Below are positions 1 through 7,966 of a DNA stretch of 64,000 bases, in pieces. The stretch is from the NCBI RefSeq assembly GCF_003947415.1, contig NZ_QHKL01000003.1, positions 248,001 through 312,000 of the forward strand, in the 5' to 3' direction. Source of the DNA: Amycolatopsis sp. WAC 01376. GTDB lineage: Bacteria; Actinomycetota; Actinomycetes; Mycobacteriales; Pseudonocardiaceae. The position numbers and the translations under genes are program-made. The notes beneath the pieces were generated by a model. The model did not search any database and was not told where the DNA came from. It was given only the letters and a program-made list of their open reading frames with translations. How positions within the stretch are numbered: position 1 is the first letter of the stretch; every line of letters starts with the position of its first letter.

Positions 1-491
1 CCTCGGCCGGTGCGCCGGATGCGGCGGTGCCACCACCAGGGCGCGGCCAGGAACAGGAACAGCAGCCCACCCAGCTGCCAGATGCCCGGCGTGGAGAGTC
101 CGCGCGCGCCCAGAATCGCCACCCAGCCGCCACCGACCGCGAGCAGCACCGCCAGGTATGCCCGCTCGACCTCCCGGTCCAGCACACCCTTGCGTCCCTC
201 GTCGAAACCGTCCGGCACGAAGAACGCCAGGACACGCTGGAGAGGCTGGGACAACCGGGCGCCCCACACCTGGACGGCGACGCCGGCCACCGGGCCGCCG
301 ATGGCGGGCACCAGCCACCAGGCGCCGGGCACCAGGAACAGCACCAGTCCGGCGATGGTGAGCCCGGCGGCGACCCAGACCGGTGCCAGGGCGGCCCGGT
401 GACGCCAGGCTCGCCGCACCAGCCACCCGGCTAACCACCTGGCGGCTTTCCCGATCAGCGACCGCCGCCGGGTGCGGTACCGGCGGCTCAC
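1..491 (-). CDS. TraB/FtsK-like DNA translocase of an integrative conjugative element, N-terminal fragment (runs off the window)
   Basis: I read this frame by hand; the gene continues past position 1, so only about 163 N-terminal residues are visible. It starts with a GTG (491-489) that overlaps the TGA of the upstream gene (GTGA), so the two are translationally coupled. The visible part is a basic N-terminus followed by hydrophobic segments (around APVWVAAGLTIAGLVLFLVP and GIWQLGGLLFLFLAAPWWW), then a basic stretch RRIRR. This is how the membrane-anchored N-terminus of the FtsK-like main transfer proteins of actinomycete integrative elements (AICEs) looks. Those proteins pump double-stranded DNA between mycelia. 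The ATPase domain lies outside the window, so the family call rests on layout and on the Spd-like neighbours. Confidence 0.6.
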   Translation of the reverse strand, partial: MSRRYRTRRRSLIGKAARWLAGWLVRRAWRHRAALAPVWVAAGLTIAGLVLFLVPGAWWLVPAIGGPVAGVAVQVWGARLSQPLQRVLAFFVPDGFDEGRKGVLDREVERAYLAVLLAVGGGWVAILGARGLSTPGIWQLGGLLFLFLAAPWWWHRRIRRTGR

Positions 492-1168
492 CGGGCGTCC
501 TGGCGAACGACCGCCAGCCGGGCAGGCGGCGCCTGGCGCAGCTCGTCGAGCACCTGGCGGACCTCGTACTCGCTGGCGTCGAGCTGGCGGGCGATGGCGA
601 CGCGACCAGGCGGGCGCTGACCCGCGGCTTCGGCCTCCGCCAGCATCTCGGCCACCCGAGTGTGCAGCGGGGGCACGTCCTGGTGAGCGTTCTCGCTGGT
701 CACCAGGTTTTCACCAGGCTCCTGGTGAGCGTCACCAGCCTCCTGGTGCGGCTCCTGGCAGGCTGGTGACTCCTCGCCAGATGCCTCGGCCGGGCTGGCG
801 TCGACCTGGCGGACGAGCGACATCACCAGCTCGAAGGCGAGCGCGAACGCCAGCGGCGGCCACGCGGCCACCAGGCGACTCGCCAGATCCGGACCGGCCG
901 CCGCCACGTTCGCCACCAACGACACCAGGATGCCGACCACGACCGCCAGCCACGCCAGCCACGGCGCCCGCCCGCCATCGCGGCGGGCGCGCAGGATCGC
1001 CAGGCTGGCGACCACCAGGAGACCGTCGACCGACAGCGGGCTCAGCCAGGACAGCCAGTCCTCGCCGTGCTTCGCCGCCAGCGTCCGCATGTGCGTGTAC
1101 GAGGCGACGGCGGCGACAACCGCCACCAGGCCGCCGAAGGCGATGCCGCTCGTGCGGTAACCGTTCAC
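488..1168 (-). CDS. DUF2637 / SpdB-like spread protein with four membrane helices
   Basis: A 226-residue protein with about four hydrophobic segments in its first 130 residues (SGIAFGGLVAVVAAVASY, LSVDGLLVVASLAILRA, WLAWLAVVVGILVSLVANVA, WPPLAFALAFELVMSLV), the arrangement of DUF2637 proteins. These are carried by actinomycete plasmids and integrative elements and are linked to intramycelial spread of the element (family knowledge). The C-terminal third is hydrophilic and contains REVRQVLDE-like helix-turn-helix text (residues about 175-215), so it may also bind DNA. The GTG start at 1168 overlaps the preceding TGA by 4 nt, and its own stop overlaps the next GTG. The whole run is therefore one coupled transfer/spread operon. 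Confidence 0.7.
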   Translation of the reverse strand: MNGYRTSGIAFGGLVAVVAAVASYTHMRTLAAKHGEDWLSWLSPLSVDGLLVVASLAILRARRDGGRAPWLAWLAVVVGILVSLVANVAAAGPDLASRLVAAWPPLAFALAFELVMSLVRQVDASPAEASGEESPACQEPHQEAGDAHQEPGENLVTSENAHQDVPPLHTRVAEMLAEAEAAGQRPPGRVAIARQLDASEYEVRQVLDELRQAPPARLAVVRQDAR

Positions 1169-1623
1169 GCGGACCTCACCCGGCAGGCGAGGGTGTGCGT
1201 GTTCTCCAGCGGCACCGGCTCGGACTGGGCGATGACCCGCCCGTCGAAGGTGACCGTGCAGCTGGCCGAGTCGTCGCCGATCGGCGCGGCCACGTACACG
1301 ACGAGGTCGAGCTGAGCGGACGACTTCGCCGTCTCGAACCGCGCCTTGTCACGCCCGGCGGCCGGGAGATCGATCGGGCCGGTGTCGCCGAAGACCTCGC
1401 CGAGCACCCGGAACTGAGTGCCGGGCGCGCCGGTGATCGAGATGACGACCTCGTGCTGGGGCGCGGGCGACGGCGCGGTGGTGCTCGAAGCGACTGTCGG
1501 CTGCGGGACGGGGCGGCTGGAGACGGAGAGCGCGCCGGACGCCCACAGCGCCAGCAACGCCAGGACGACGATGAGGACGACGAGACCGAGGAGAGCAGCG
1601 ACGACGGCCGCCGCCCGCTTCAT
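1165..1623 (-). CDS. Membrane-anchored hypothetical protein of the mobile element
   Basis: A 152-residue protein with one strong N-terminal hydrophobic segment (residues 5-27), a Ser/Thr/Pro-rich linker, then a roughly 100-residue extracytoplasmic domain rich in beta-strand-like text ending in CTVTF...LACRV. Two cysteines in that domain could form a disulfide. I do not recognise the family. Start ATG 1623-1621 overlaps the TGA of the upstream gene (ATGA) and the end overlaps the DUF2637 gene, so it belongs to the same coupled operon. By position it is likely an accessory spread/transfer protein, but its role is not known. Confidence 0.65.
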   Translation of the reverse strand: MKRAAAVVAALLGLVVLIVVLALLALWASGALSVSSRPVPQPTVASSTTAPSPAPQHEVVISITGAPGTQFRVLGEVFGDTGPIDLPAAGRDKARFETAKSSAQLDLVVYVAAPIGDDSASCTVTFDGRVIAQSEPVPLENTHTLACRVRSA

Positions 1624-1811
1624 CGGGCATCCCCCGCCCGGTTGGCGAGCGCGACCACGACGCGGCCGACGAGCCAGCCGACGCCCATACCCGCGACGAT
1701 GCCGCCCAGCGCGGCGAGCGCGGGCAGTACTCCGAGGAAGACCGGCACGATCACCGCGACGGCGCTGACCAGCACCGCGATCGGCGTGACGTGCCACATG
1801 AACCCTGACAT
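1620..1811 (-). CDS. SpdA-like small membrane protein (two helices)
   Basis: A 63-residue protein made almost entirely of two hydrophobic helices (residues about 7-33 and 36-56) separated by a Gly-rich turn. An A/G-rich ribosome site (gggag) lies 6 nt before the ATG at 1811. It is the first gene of the leftward Spd-like operon and the last gene before the element junction with comEC at about 1835-1870. Small two-helix membrane proteins commonly accompany DUF2637 and TraB genes on actinomycete plasmids and AICEs. Function beyond membership in that module cannot be read from the sequence. Confidence 0.6.
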   Translation of the reverse strand: MSGFMWHVTPIAVLVSAVAVIVPVFLGVLPALAALGGIVAGMGVGWLVGRVVVALANRAGDAR

Positions 1812-1830
1812 TCAAGCTCCCGGGGTCGGG

Positions 1831-1872
1831 GTCCGTCAGGTCTCATGTGCCTGACGAACATTGTCAGGTGGG
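1831..1872. other. Probable attachment-site junction (attR/attL) of an integrative element inside comEC
   Basis: The comEC reading frame is open only from 1855 onward (TGA at 1852-1854 in frame), exactly where the conserved SGGNVAI motif of ComEC begins. The boundary carries alternating inverted heptamer-like units: gtcagg at 1835-1840, cctgac at 1850-1855 and gtcagg at 1863-1868, so 1850-1868 is an inverted repeat with a 7-nt spacer. Such dyads around a short core are usual for serine-integrase sites. The partner site and the integrase lie outside the window, so the exact crossover is inferred. Confidence 0.55.
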
Positions 1873-3468
1873 AACGTGGCGATCGTCTGCGGCTCGATCC
1901 TTCTCCTGCTGAGGGTGCTCCGGGTCGGGCCGCGGACGTCCGCCGCCGCGGCCGCCGCGGGGCTCGCCGGGTTCGTGGTCCTCGCCGGGCCCGCGCCCAG
2001 CGTGCTCCGCGCCGGGGTGATGGGGGCGGTCGGGCTGCTGGCGCTGGCCTTGGGGCGCCGGGGTTCGGCGCTTCCCGCGCTGGCGTTCGCGGTCGCCGGG
2101 CTCGTCGTGGCCGATCCGGCCATGGCCGCGGACTTCGGGTTCGCGCTTTCGGTGCTGGCAACGGCCGGGCTCGTCCTGCTGGCACCGCGGTGGGCCGAGT
2201 GGCTGGTCGGACGCGGAGTTCCGGCGGGCTACGCCGAGGGGCTGACCATCCCGCTTGCCGCGTTCGTGGTGACGACGCCGGTCATCGCGGGCATGGCGGG
2301 ATCGGTCAGTCTCGTCTCGGTGGTGACCAACGTGCTCGCCGCGCCGGTGGTCGCCCCGGCCACCGTGTTCGGCGTGCTCGCCACCGTCGTCGGACCGTGG
2401 TGGCCGTCGGCGGGCAGGCTGCTGGTTCGCCTGACCGAACCCGAGGCGAGCTGGCTCATCACCGTGGCCCGCCACGGCGCCCGGGCGCCGGGTGCGGTCG
2501 TGGACTGGCCGGATGGCTGGTGGGGTGGGCTGTTGGCGGCCGGCCTGCTCGTCGTGGTGCTCGTCGTCGTCCGGCTGCGTCACGCCAGGATCTTGCTGGC
2601 GGTCGCGCTGGCCGCCGGTCTGCTCGTCTTCGTACCGGTGCGAGTGCTGGCACCGGCGTGGCCACCGGCGTCGTGGAGTGCCGTCGCCTGCGACGTCGGA
2701 CAGGGAGATGCCGTAGCCCTCGCCACGGGCGAGCCGGGCAGAGCGGTCCTGGTCGACACCGGGCCGGAACCGGGACCGGTCGACGAATGCCTGAGCAGGC
2801 TGGGCGTGGATCGTGTTCCGTTGATCGTGCTGAGTCATCTGCACGCCGACCACATCGGCGGCCTCGAATCCGTCTTCGAGGGCCGGTCGGTCGGTGCGGT
2901 CGCCGTCGGCCCGGGCCGGGCTCCCGCCTGGGCGTGGCAGCAGGTCGCGGACGAGACCGCACGCCGCGGGATTCCCTTGCTGGAGCTGGGGATCGGGCAG
3001 CGGCTGGACTGGCCGGGGCTGTCGCTGGACGTACTGGGGCCGCGGTATGTCACCCGGCGATCGGTCCTCGAACAGGACGGCACGGTGATCAACAACGGTT
3101 CGGTCGTCCTGCGCGCCGGGACCCCGGCGGGCAGGCTACTGCTGACGGGCGACGTCGAGCTCGCCGCGCAGACCGACCTGATGGCCGAGGGTGCCGATCT
3201 GCAAGCCGAGATCCTGAAGGTCCCGCATCACGGAAGCCGTTACACGGCACCGGATTTCCTCAACGCCGTCGCACCGAGGGTGGCGTTGGTGAGTGTCGGA
3301 GCCGGAAACACCTACGGTCATCCGAACAAGTCCACTTTGGATAATCTGGCCGCGGTCGGCGCGTCGATCGCCAGAACGGACACGGACGGCGACACCGCGG
3401 TCGTCGCCGACGCGCGAGGACTTGCCTTGCTGCGCCGGGGTGAGCCCCGCGGCCCGCCTCGTTCTTGA
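1861..3468 (+). pseudogene. comEC: comEC 3' part: ComEC/Rec2 DNA channel protein lacking its N-terminus
   Basis: Full-length actinobacterial ComEC is about 750-800 residues; here 535 remain, beginning within the conserved motif at the start of the competence membrane domain (SGGNVAIV). Several transmembrane segments follow (residues about 1-260), then a metallo-beta-lactamase-type domain with DVGQGDA and the metal motif HLHADH at residues 326-331, and a later HHGS near residue 460. ComEC carries single-stranded DNA across the membrane. The 5' part is missing because the mobile element abuts it; it should lie at the other end of the element. A TTG at 1861 could in principle start a shorter protein, but no good ribosome site is seen. 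It ends in a terminator shared with thrC. Confidence 0.85.
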
Positions 3469-3476
3469 GGCGGGCC
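3451..3476. terminator. Bidirectional terminator hairpin between comEC and thrC
   Basis: A perfect 10-bp stem (ggcccgcctc / gaggcgggcc) with a 6-nt loop. The comEC stop codon lies inside the hairpin, and the hairpin sits 10 nt past the thrC stop on the other strand. With no T-run on either side it is either factor-dependent or of the U-less type common in actinomycetes. Confidence 0.6.
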
Positions 3477-3486
3477 GGGCGGGAAC

Positions 3487-4752
3487 TCAGATGCCGAGTG
3501 CTTCGCGGACCGCGTCGGCCGAGGCGCTGACGGTGGCCTTCGGGCCGATCTTGCCCTCAACGGCGTCGAGGGTCTTGAGACCGTCACCGGTGATCAGCAG
3601 GACGATCTCCTCGTCCGGGTCGAGCTTGCCGGTCTCGATGAGCTTCTTGGCCGTCGCGACGGTGACCCCGCCGGCGGTCTCGGTGAAGACACCCTCGGTG
3701 CGGGCGAGCAGCCGGATGCCCTCGACGACCTCTTCGTCGGTGACGTCTTCGATCGCGCCGCCGGTGCGGTTGACCACGTCGAGGACGTAGGGGCCGTCGG
3801 CCGGGTTACCGATCGCGAGCGACCGGGCGATCGTGTCCGGCTTGACCGGCTGGACGACGTCGTGGCCCGCGCGGAAGGCCGCCGAGACAGGGGAGCAGCC
3901 GGTGGCCTGCGCGCCGAACACCTTGTACGGCGTCTCGTCGACGAGGCCGAGCTGCCCGAACTCGCGGAAACCCTTGTCCACCTTGGTGAGCTGGGAACCG
4001 GAGGCGATCGGCACCACGATCTGGGAGGGGAGCCGCCAGCCGAGCTGTTCGGCGACCTCGAAGGCCAGCGTCTTGGAGCCTTCGGAGTAGTAGGGCCGGA
4101 CGTTCACGTTGACGAACGCCCAGCTCTCCTGCTCGGCGGCGAGCTGGGTGGCGAGCCGGTTCACGTCGTCGTAGTTGCCGTCGACCGCGATCAGGTCGCC
4201 GTCGTACACGGCGGTGGTGAGGATCTTCGCGCGCTCGAGGGTCTTCGGGATCAGCACGACCGACCGCCAGCCGGCGCGGGCCGCCGCGGCGGCGACGGCG
4301 TTGGCCAGGTTGCCGGTCGACGGACAGGCGAGCACGTCGAAGCCGAATTCGCGGGCGGCGGCCAGCGCGACGGCGACCACGCGGTCCTTGAACGAGTGCG
4401 TCGGGTTGCCGGTGTCGTCCTTGACCCAGACCTTCTTGACACCCAAGGCTTTCGCGAGCCTGTCGGCCTGGATGAGCCGGGTGGCGCCGGGTTCGGTGTT
4501 GGGGATTTCTTCGACGTTCGACGGAACGGGAAGGAGTTTCTTGTAGCGCCAGATGTTCTTCGGTCCGGCTTCGATGTCCTCGCGGCGCACGCGGCCGAAG
4601 TCGTAGGCGACTTCGAGCGGCGAGAAGTCCTCGGCGGAAACGAATTCGGGGGCGAGCGGCTGCCGGTGTCCCTCTTCCTTCGACACCAGTTCGACGGCCG
4701 GTCCGAGATCCGGGGTCTTGGTGGTGGAGGTCGTGCCGAGGGTTGCGGTCAT
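3487..4752 (-). CDS. thrC: Threonine synthase, SAM-riboswitch controlled
   Basis: A 421-residue PLP enzyme of fold type II. It converts O-phosphohomoserine to threonine. The PLP lysine is K122 in THSFKDR, followed by the phosphate-contacting STGNLANAV loop and a C-terminal GDGLKT motif, as in the longer-N-terminus threonine synthases. The start ATG at 4752 has an aaagga ribosome site 8-10 nt upstream. The 5' leader holds a SAM-binding riboswitch (4767-4895) whose closing helix ends just before that ribosome site. So the gene responds to S-adenosylmethionine rather than only to threonine, which is odd for a threonine synthase and suggests control at the homoserine branch point. A paralogue with a related methionine-pathway role is the main alternative. 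Confidence 0.88.
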   Translation of the reverse strand: MTATLGTTSTTKTPDLGPAVELVSKEEGHRQPLAPEFVSAEDFSPLEVAYDFGRVRREDIEAGPKNIWRYKKLLPVPSNVEEIPNTEPGATRLIQADRLAKALGVKKVWVKDDTGNPTHSFKDRVVAVALAAAREFGFDVLACPSTGNLANAVAAAAARAGWRSVVLIPKTLERAKILTTAVYDGDLIAVDGNYDDVNRLATQLAAEQESWAFVNVNVRPYYSEGSKTLAFEVAEQLGWRLPSQIVVPIASGSQLTKVDKGFREFGQLGLVDETPYKVFGAQATGCSPVSAAFRAGHDVVQPVKPDTIARSLAIGNPADGPYVLDVVNRTGGAIEDVTDEEVVEGIRLLARTEGVFTETAGGVTVATAKKLIETGKLDPDEEIVLLITGDGLKTLDAVEGKIGPKATVSASADAVREALGI

Positions 4753-4766
4753 CGCGAGGTCCTTTC

Positions 4767-4895
4767 CTCATCTGCCCCGCCGTGGCGGGCCGGAATTGGC
4801 ACCGTGTTCGTCAGCTATCCCGCGATCGCGGAATGACAGGCTGACGCCGGTTGCCGGGGCTTCGTCGGGCCGTTCCCTCTGCCCCTCTGGATGAG
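4767..4895 (-). promoter_or_regulatory. SAM riboswitch (SAM-I/SAM-IV clan) in the thrC leader
   Basis: Read on the minus strand, the leader contains the hallmark core AGAGGGAACGGCCC, then GAAGCCCCGGCAACC, and the later GGTGCCAATTCC block, all diagnostic of the SAM-I/SAM-IV clan. The closing helix P1 is visible as CTCATC (4895-4890) pairing with GATGAG (4772-4767). P1 ends about 4 nt before the thrC ribosome site, so ligand binding would be expected to hide the ribosome site (translational OFF switch). No U-rich terminator is seen. Confidence 0.85.
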
Positions 4896-5032
4896 CGGTA
4901 TTCGATTGTCGGCACGCGTGTCATCGCGTCGCCTCGCCAACACCGTACGACATGAGCCTCAGGTGGGGCCACCGTGCCCGGAACACATCACCGGACAAAG
5001 CACACGAGAGGACGAGTGGCAGGATCGTCACC

Positions 5033-6016
5033 GTGACGACGCAAGCTTCCGCCCCATCGCCGCTGGTCCTGGTTCTCGGTGAGGAAGAGCTGCTGATCGA
5101 ACGCGCGATCCGCGGCGCTTCGGACGCGGCCAAAGCCGCCGATCCGACGGCGGATCTCTCCCGGATCCGGGTGTCGGACCTCACAGTCCCGGCGCTCGCG
5201 GAGATGGTCAGCCCTTCGCTGTTCGCCGAAGGAAGGGTGATCGTCCTCGAATCGGCGCAGGACATTTCGCAGGAGCTCGCCGACGGGGTGATGGCCTACG
5301 TCAAGGCGCCCGCCGACGGCATCGTGCTCGTCGTCGTGCACAGCGGAGGCGGTCGGAGCAAGGCCGCGAAGGCGCTCCCCGCCGCCTTGAAGAAGGCTGG
5401 GGCGGAGGTCGTCGAATGCCCGAAGCTGACCAAGGCCGCTGAGCGGGAGTCCTTTGTCCGCAACGAGGTTCGCAGGGTCGGCGGGAAGATCGACGGTGCG
5501 GCCGTGCTCGCGCTGATCGACACGGTCGGCTCGGATCTGCGTGAGTTGTCGTCGGCCGCGACCCAGCTCGTCGCGGACGCGGGCGGAACGGTCGACGAGC
5601 AGGCTGTCCGCCGCTACCACCGGGGCCGCGCGGACGTGAACGGATTCGCCGTCGCCGAAAAGGCCGTCGCCGGCGACAAGGCCGCGGCGCTCGAATCGCT
5701 GCGCTGGGCGATGCAACTGGGCGTGCCGCACGTGCTGGTCGCCGATGCTCTCGCCGACGCGGTCCGCACGATCGCGCGGGTGTCCGGCGCCGGTCGCGGG
5801 AATCCGAACCAGATGGCGGGCGAGCTGGGGATGCCGCCGTGGAAGGTGCGCAAGGCGCAGGGGCAGGCCCGTGGCTGGGGTCAGGACGGTCTCGCCACCG
5901 CGATGCGGGTGGTCGCCCGGCTCAACGCCGAGGTCAAGGGGGTCGCGGCCAACCCGGAGTACGCGTTGGAACGCGCCGTGCTCGAGGTCGTCGACGCCCA
6001 CGGCACCAGCCGCTGA
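5033..6016 (+). CDS. holA: DNA polymerase III delta subunit (clamp loader)
   Basis: A 327-residue protein whose N-terminal text (LVLVLGEEELLIERAI) and AAA+-like arrangement match the delta subunit, which opens the sliding clamp during loading in the replisome. The chosen start is the GTG at 5033, just before the conserved region; a longer frame from 4952 would add a basic, unconserved tail and overlap the thrC leader region. It follows comEC in most actinobacteria, and here the thrC gene sits between them on the opposite strand. It ends 7 nt before a strong hairpin shared with rpsT. Confidence 0.9.
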   Translation: MTTQASAPSPLVLVLGEEELLIERAIRGASDAAKAADPTADLSRIRVSDLTVPALAEMVSPSLFAEGRVIVLESAQDISQELADGVMAYVKAPADGIVLVVVHSGGGRSKAAKALPAALKKAGAEVVECPKLTKAAERESFVRNEVRRVGGKIDGAAVLALIDTVGSDLRELSSAATQLVADAGGTVDEQAVRRYHRGRADVNGFAVAEKAVAGDKAAALESLRWAMQLGVPHVLVADALADAVRTIARVSGAGRGNPNQMAGELGMPPWKVRKAQGQARGWGQDGLATAMRVVARLNAEVKGVAANPEYALERAVLEVVDAHGTSR

Positions 6017-6023
6017 ACATGGC

Positions 6024-6059
6024 GAAGGGCCCCAGCGACGCGAGTCGCAGGGGCCCTTC
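6024..6059. terminator. Bidirectional terminator hairpin between holA and rpsT
   Basis: Outer arms gaagggcccc (6024-6033) and ggggcccttc (6050-6059) pair perfectly. An inner gcgac/gtcgc helix with a 4-nt loop extends the stem to 15 pairs with one A-A mismatch. It lies just past the holA stop and 10 nt past the rpsT stop, so it can serve both convergent genes. Confidence 0.7.
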
Positions 6060-6068
6060 GAAAGCCGA

Positions 6069-6329
6069 TCAGAGAGAGTTCGCGCGCTTCGCGAGCGCGG
6101 ACTTCTTGTTGGCGGCCTGGTTGGCGTGGAGAACGCCCTTGGTCACAGCCTTGTCCAGCTTCTTGGCCGCGTCCTTCTGCAGCTCCAGGGCCTTGGCCTT
6201 GTCGCCGGCGTCGGCGGCCTCGCGGAACTTGCGGATCGCGGTCTTCACCGAGGACCGGATCGCCTGGTTGCGCTGACGCGCCTTCTCGTTGGTGGTGATG
6301 CGCTTGATCTGCGACTTGATGTTGGCCAC
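6069..6329 (-). CDS. rpsT: 30S ribosomal protein S20 (bS20)
   Basis: An 86-residue, very basic, all-helical protein that begins MANIKSQIKRI and ends with the HANQAANKKSALAKR signature of bS20. It binds 16S rRNA early in small-subunit assembly. Length equals that of the usual bacterial protein. A good ribosome site (aagagga) lies 8 nt before the ATG at 6329. It is monocistronic, facing holA across a shared hairpin. A convergent holA-rpsT pair is standard in actinobacteria. Confidence 0.97.
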   Translation of the reverse strand: MANIKSQIKRITTNEKARQRNQAIRSSVKTAIRKFREAADAGDKAKALELQKDAAKKLDKAVTKGVLHANQAANKKSALAKRANSL

Positions 6330-6519
6330 GGGGGCGCTCCTCTTGAATCTCTCGGTGGTTTTCGCCGCCGCGCTGTGACCGGCCCTGCATGCTCGTGAGA
6401 GCGGCGCGGGTTTCCTCCATGACGGAATGCCACACGACGGTGAGAGGCAAGCTTAACAGCCGCCCCGGGGCCGCTCACGGCCACCTGGGGAGGGGTGATT
6501 GCGGTACGGTGAAGATCGT

Positions 6520-6650
6520 AGTGCCTAGGGTTCCGCCGCCTGCCCGTTCAGCGAAACACACAATCAGGGCAGACGGGACAGGTCCGAGCGGCACCATCGG
6601 CGGGGCCGGAAGCGTCGCCGTTCATCTGACGGGACAAAAGCCTGGAGGAC
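6520..6650 (+). promoter_or_regulatory. ykkC-type guanidine-I riboswitch upstream of an EamA transporter
   Basis: The leader shows the conserved ykkC blocks in the right order: CTAGGGTTCCG at 6525-6535, then GGTCCGAGCGGCACC (6581-6595), and the signature ACGGGACAAAAGCCTGG (6629-6645). These are hallmarks of the guanidine-sensing class I aptamer. The related ppGpp and PRPP variants share parts of them, so the ligand should be checked. It is followed by a hairpin right before the ribosome site of the transporter gene, which suggests translational control that switches on with ligand. Confidence 0.82.
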
Positions 6651-6654
6651 CGGT

Positions 6655-6676
6655 GTTTTCCGCATGCGCGGAAAAC
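6655..6676 (+). promoter_or_regulatory. Expression-platform hairpin after the ykkC aptamer
   Basis: A perfect 9-bp stem (gttttccgc / gcggaaaac) with a 4-nt loop lies between the aptamer and the ribosome site gggaagg of the gene starting at 6690. It has no U-run after it, so it is more likely part of a translational switch than a terminator. Confidence 0.5.
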
Positions 6677-6689
6677 GGGAAGGTCCGCC

Positions 6690-7568
6690 GTGAACGCCAC
6701 CGCTCTGTCCTTGGTCGTCATCGCCGCAGTCATCCACGCGGGCTGGAATCTGGCAGCCAAGCGGATCCGCCGTGGCGGAGCCCGGTTCGTCTGGGCTTAC
6801 TACAGTTTCTCCGCGATCCTTCTCGTGCCCGTCATGGCGGTCTCACTGGCGGTGGAGGCGCAACGTCCACAGTGGACCTGGCTGTTCGCCGCCGTGGTCA
6901 CGGCGGTGTTCCACGTCACCTACGGGATCGTCCTCCAACGGGGTTACGCCGTCGGCGATCTGTCCGTCGTCTATCCCGTGGCCCGCGGTACCGGGCCGCT
7001 GCTCTCGGTGCTCGCGGCCGTCGTGCTGCTCGGCGAGCGGCCAGGAGTGCTCGGCCTGATCGGCGCGATCCTCGTGATCGCCGGGGTGCTGGTCATCGGC
7101 ACCGGGCGCGCACCGGCGCACGCCGACGCCGCTGATCGCGTCGCCCGCCGCAAAGGCGTGGCCTACGGACTGCTGACCGGGGTCACGATCGCCGCCTACA
7201 CACTGTGGGACGCGCATTCGGTCACCGGACTCGGTGTCCCGCCGATCATCTATTTCGGAACCGGTGCGATCGTGCAGAGCCTGCTCATGGCGCCATACGC
7301 GCTGAAGGACCGCGAGGAGGTCGCTTGGCTGTGGCGCGAGCACAAGCGCGAAATCCTCATCGTCGGCCTGCTCTCACCAGTCGCCTACCTGCTGGTCCTC
7401 TACGCCCTCCAGATGGCCCCGGTGAGCCTCGTCGCACCCGCGCGGGAGCTGAGCATCGTCCTGGGCGGCGTCGCCGCCTGGCTGGTCCTGGGGGAGGCGA
7501 ACGCCGTCCGCAGGCTGGCCGGGTCGGTGGTGGTGCTGGCCGGGATCACCGCGATTGCGATGGCCTGA
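6690..7568 (+). CDS. EamA/DMT-family transporter under guanidine-I type control
   Basis: A 292-residue membrane protein with about ten hydrophobic segments in two repeated halves (EamA repeats at residues about 5-135 and 150-290), typical of the drug/metabolite transporter superfamily. GTG start with gggaagg 6 nt upstream. The ykkC leader upstream usually controls guanidine exporters of the small SMR type or guanidine carboxylases. The EamA proteins belong to the same DMT superfamily, so this is plausibly a guanidine or related cation exporter. That substrate is inferred only from the riboswitch. A small VOC gene follows 23 nt downstream and may be co-transcribed. Confidence 0.85.
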   Translation: MNATALSLVVIAAVIHAGWNLAAKRIRRGGARFVWAYYSFSAILLVPVMAVSLAVEAQRPQWTWLFAAVVTAVFHVTYGIVLQRGYAVGDLSVVYPVARGTGPLLSVLAAVVLLGERPGVLGLIGAILVIAGVLVIGTGRAPAHADAADRVARRKGVAYGLLTGVTIAAYTLWDAHSVTGLGVPPIIYFGTGAIVQSLLMAPYALKDREEVAWLWREHKREILIVGLLSPVAYLLVLYALQMAPVSLVAPARELSIVLGGVAAWLVLGEANAVRRLAGSVVVLAGITAIAMA

Positions 7569-7591
7569 ACCCATCCGGTAGGGATGGGGTC

Positions 7592-7966
7592 ATGGACGTG
7601 CTGAGCAGCAGGGTGCTGATCCACCCGAAGGACCTCGAGGTGTCGACGGCGTTCTATCGGGACACCCTGGGCTTGGCGATCGACAAGGAGTTCCCCGGCG
7701 GGACGGTGTTCTTCGCCGGGAACGGGTCGATCGAGATCGTCGGTACCGGGAAGACCGGCCCGACCCCTGATGTCGCCTTGTGGCTCCAGGTCCGGGATCT
7801 TCCCGCGGCGCTCGCAGAGCTCGTGGCGAAGGGCTTGGAACCGGTCCGCGGGGCGCGTCGTGAACCCTGGGGACTGGACGAAGCGTGGATCGCCGACCCG
7901 GACGGCACCAGGATCGTGCTGGTCGAGGTGCCGCGTGAGCATCCGTTGCGCACCGACCCGCGTTAG
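7592..7966 (+). CDS. VOC-family (glyoxalase/bleomycin-resistance fold) protein
   Basis: A 124-residue single-domain protein with the paired beta-alpha-beta-beta-beta units of the vicinal oxygen chelate fold (HPKDLEVSTAFYRDTLGL at the start, WIADPDGTRIVLVE at the end). VOC proteins bind a metal and act as dioxygenases, isomerases or drug-binding proteins; nothing here identifies the substrate. Start ATG 7592 has ggatgggg upstream. It lies 23 nt after the EamA gene and may share its riboswitch control. Its stop overlaps the stop of the facing methyltransferase gene by 4 nt. Confidence 0.75.
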   Translation: MDVLSSRVLIHPKDLEVSTAFYRDTLGLAIDKEFPGGTVFFAGNGSIEIVGTGKTGPTPDVALWLQVRDLPAALAELVAKGLEPVRGARREPWGLDEAWIADPDGTRIVLVEVPREHPLRTDPR

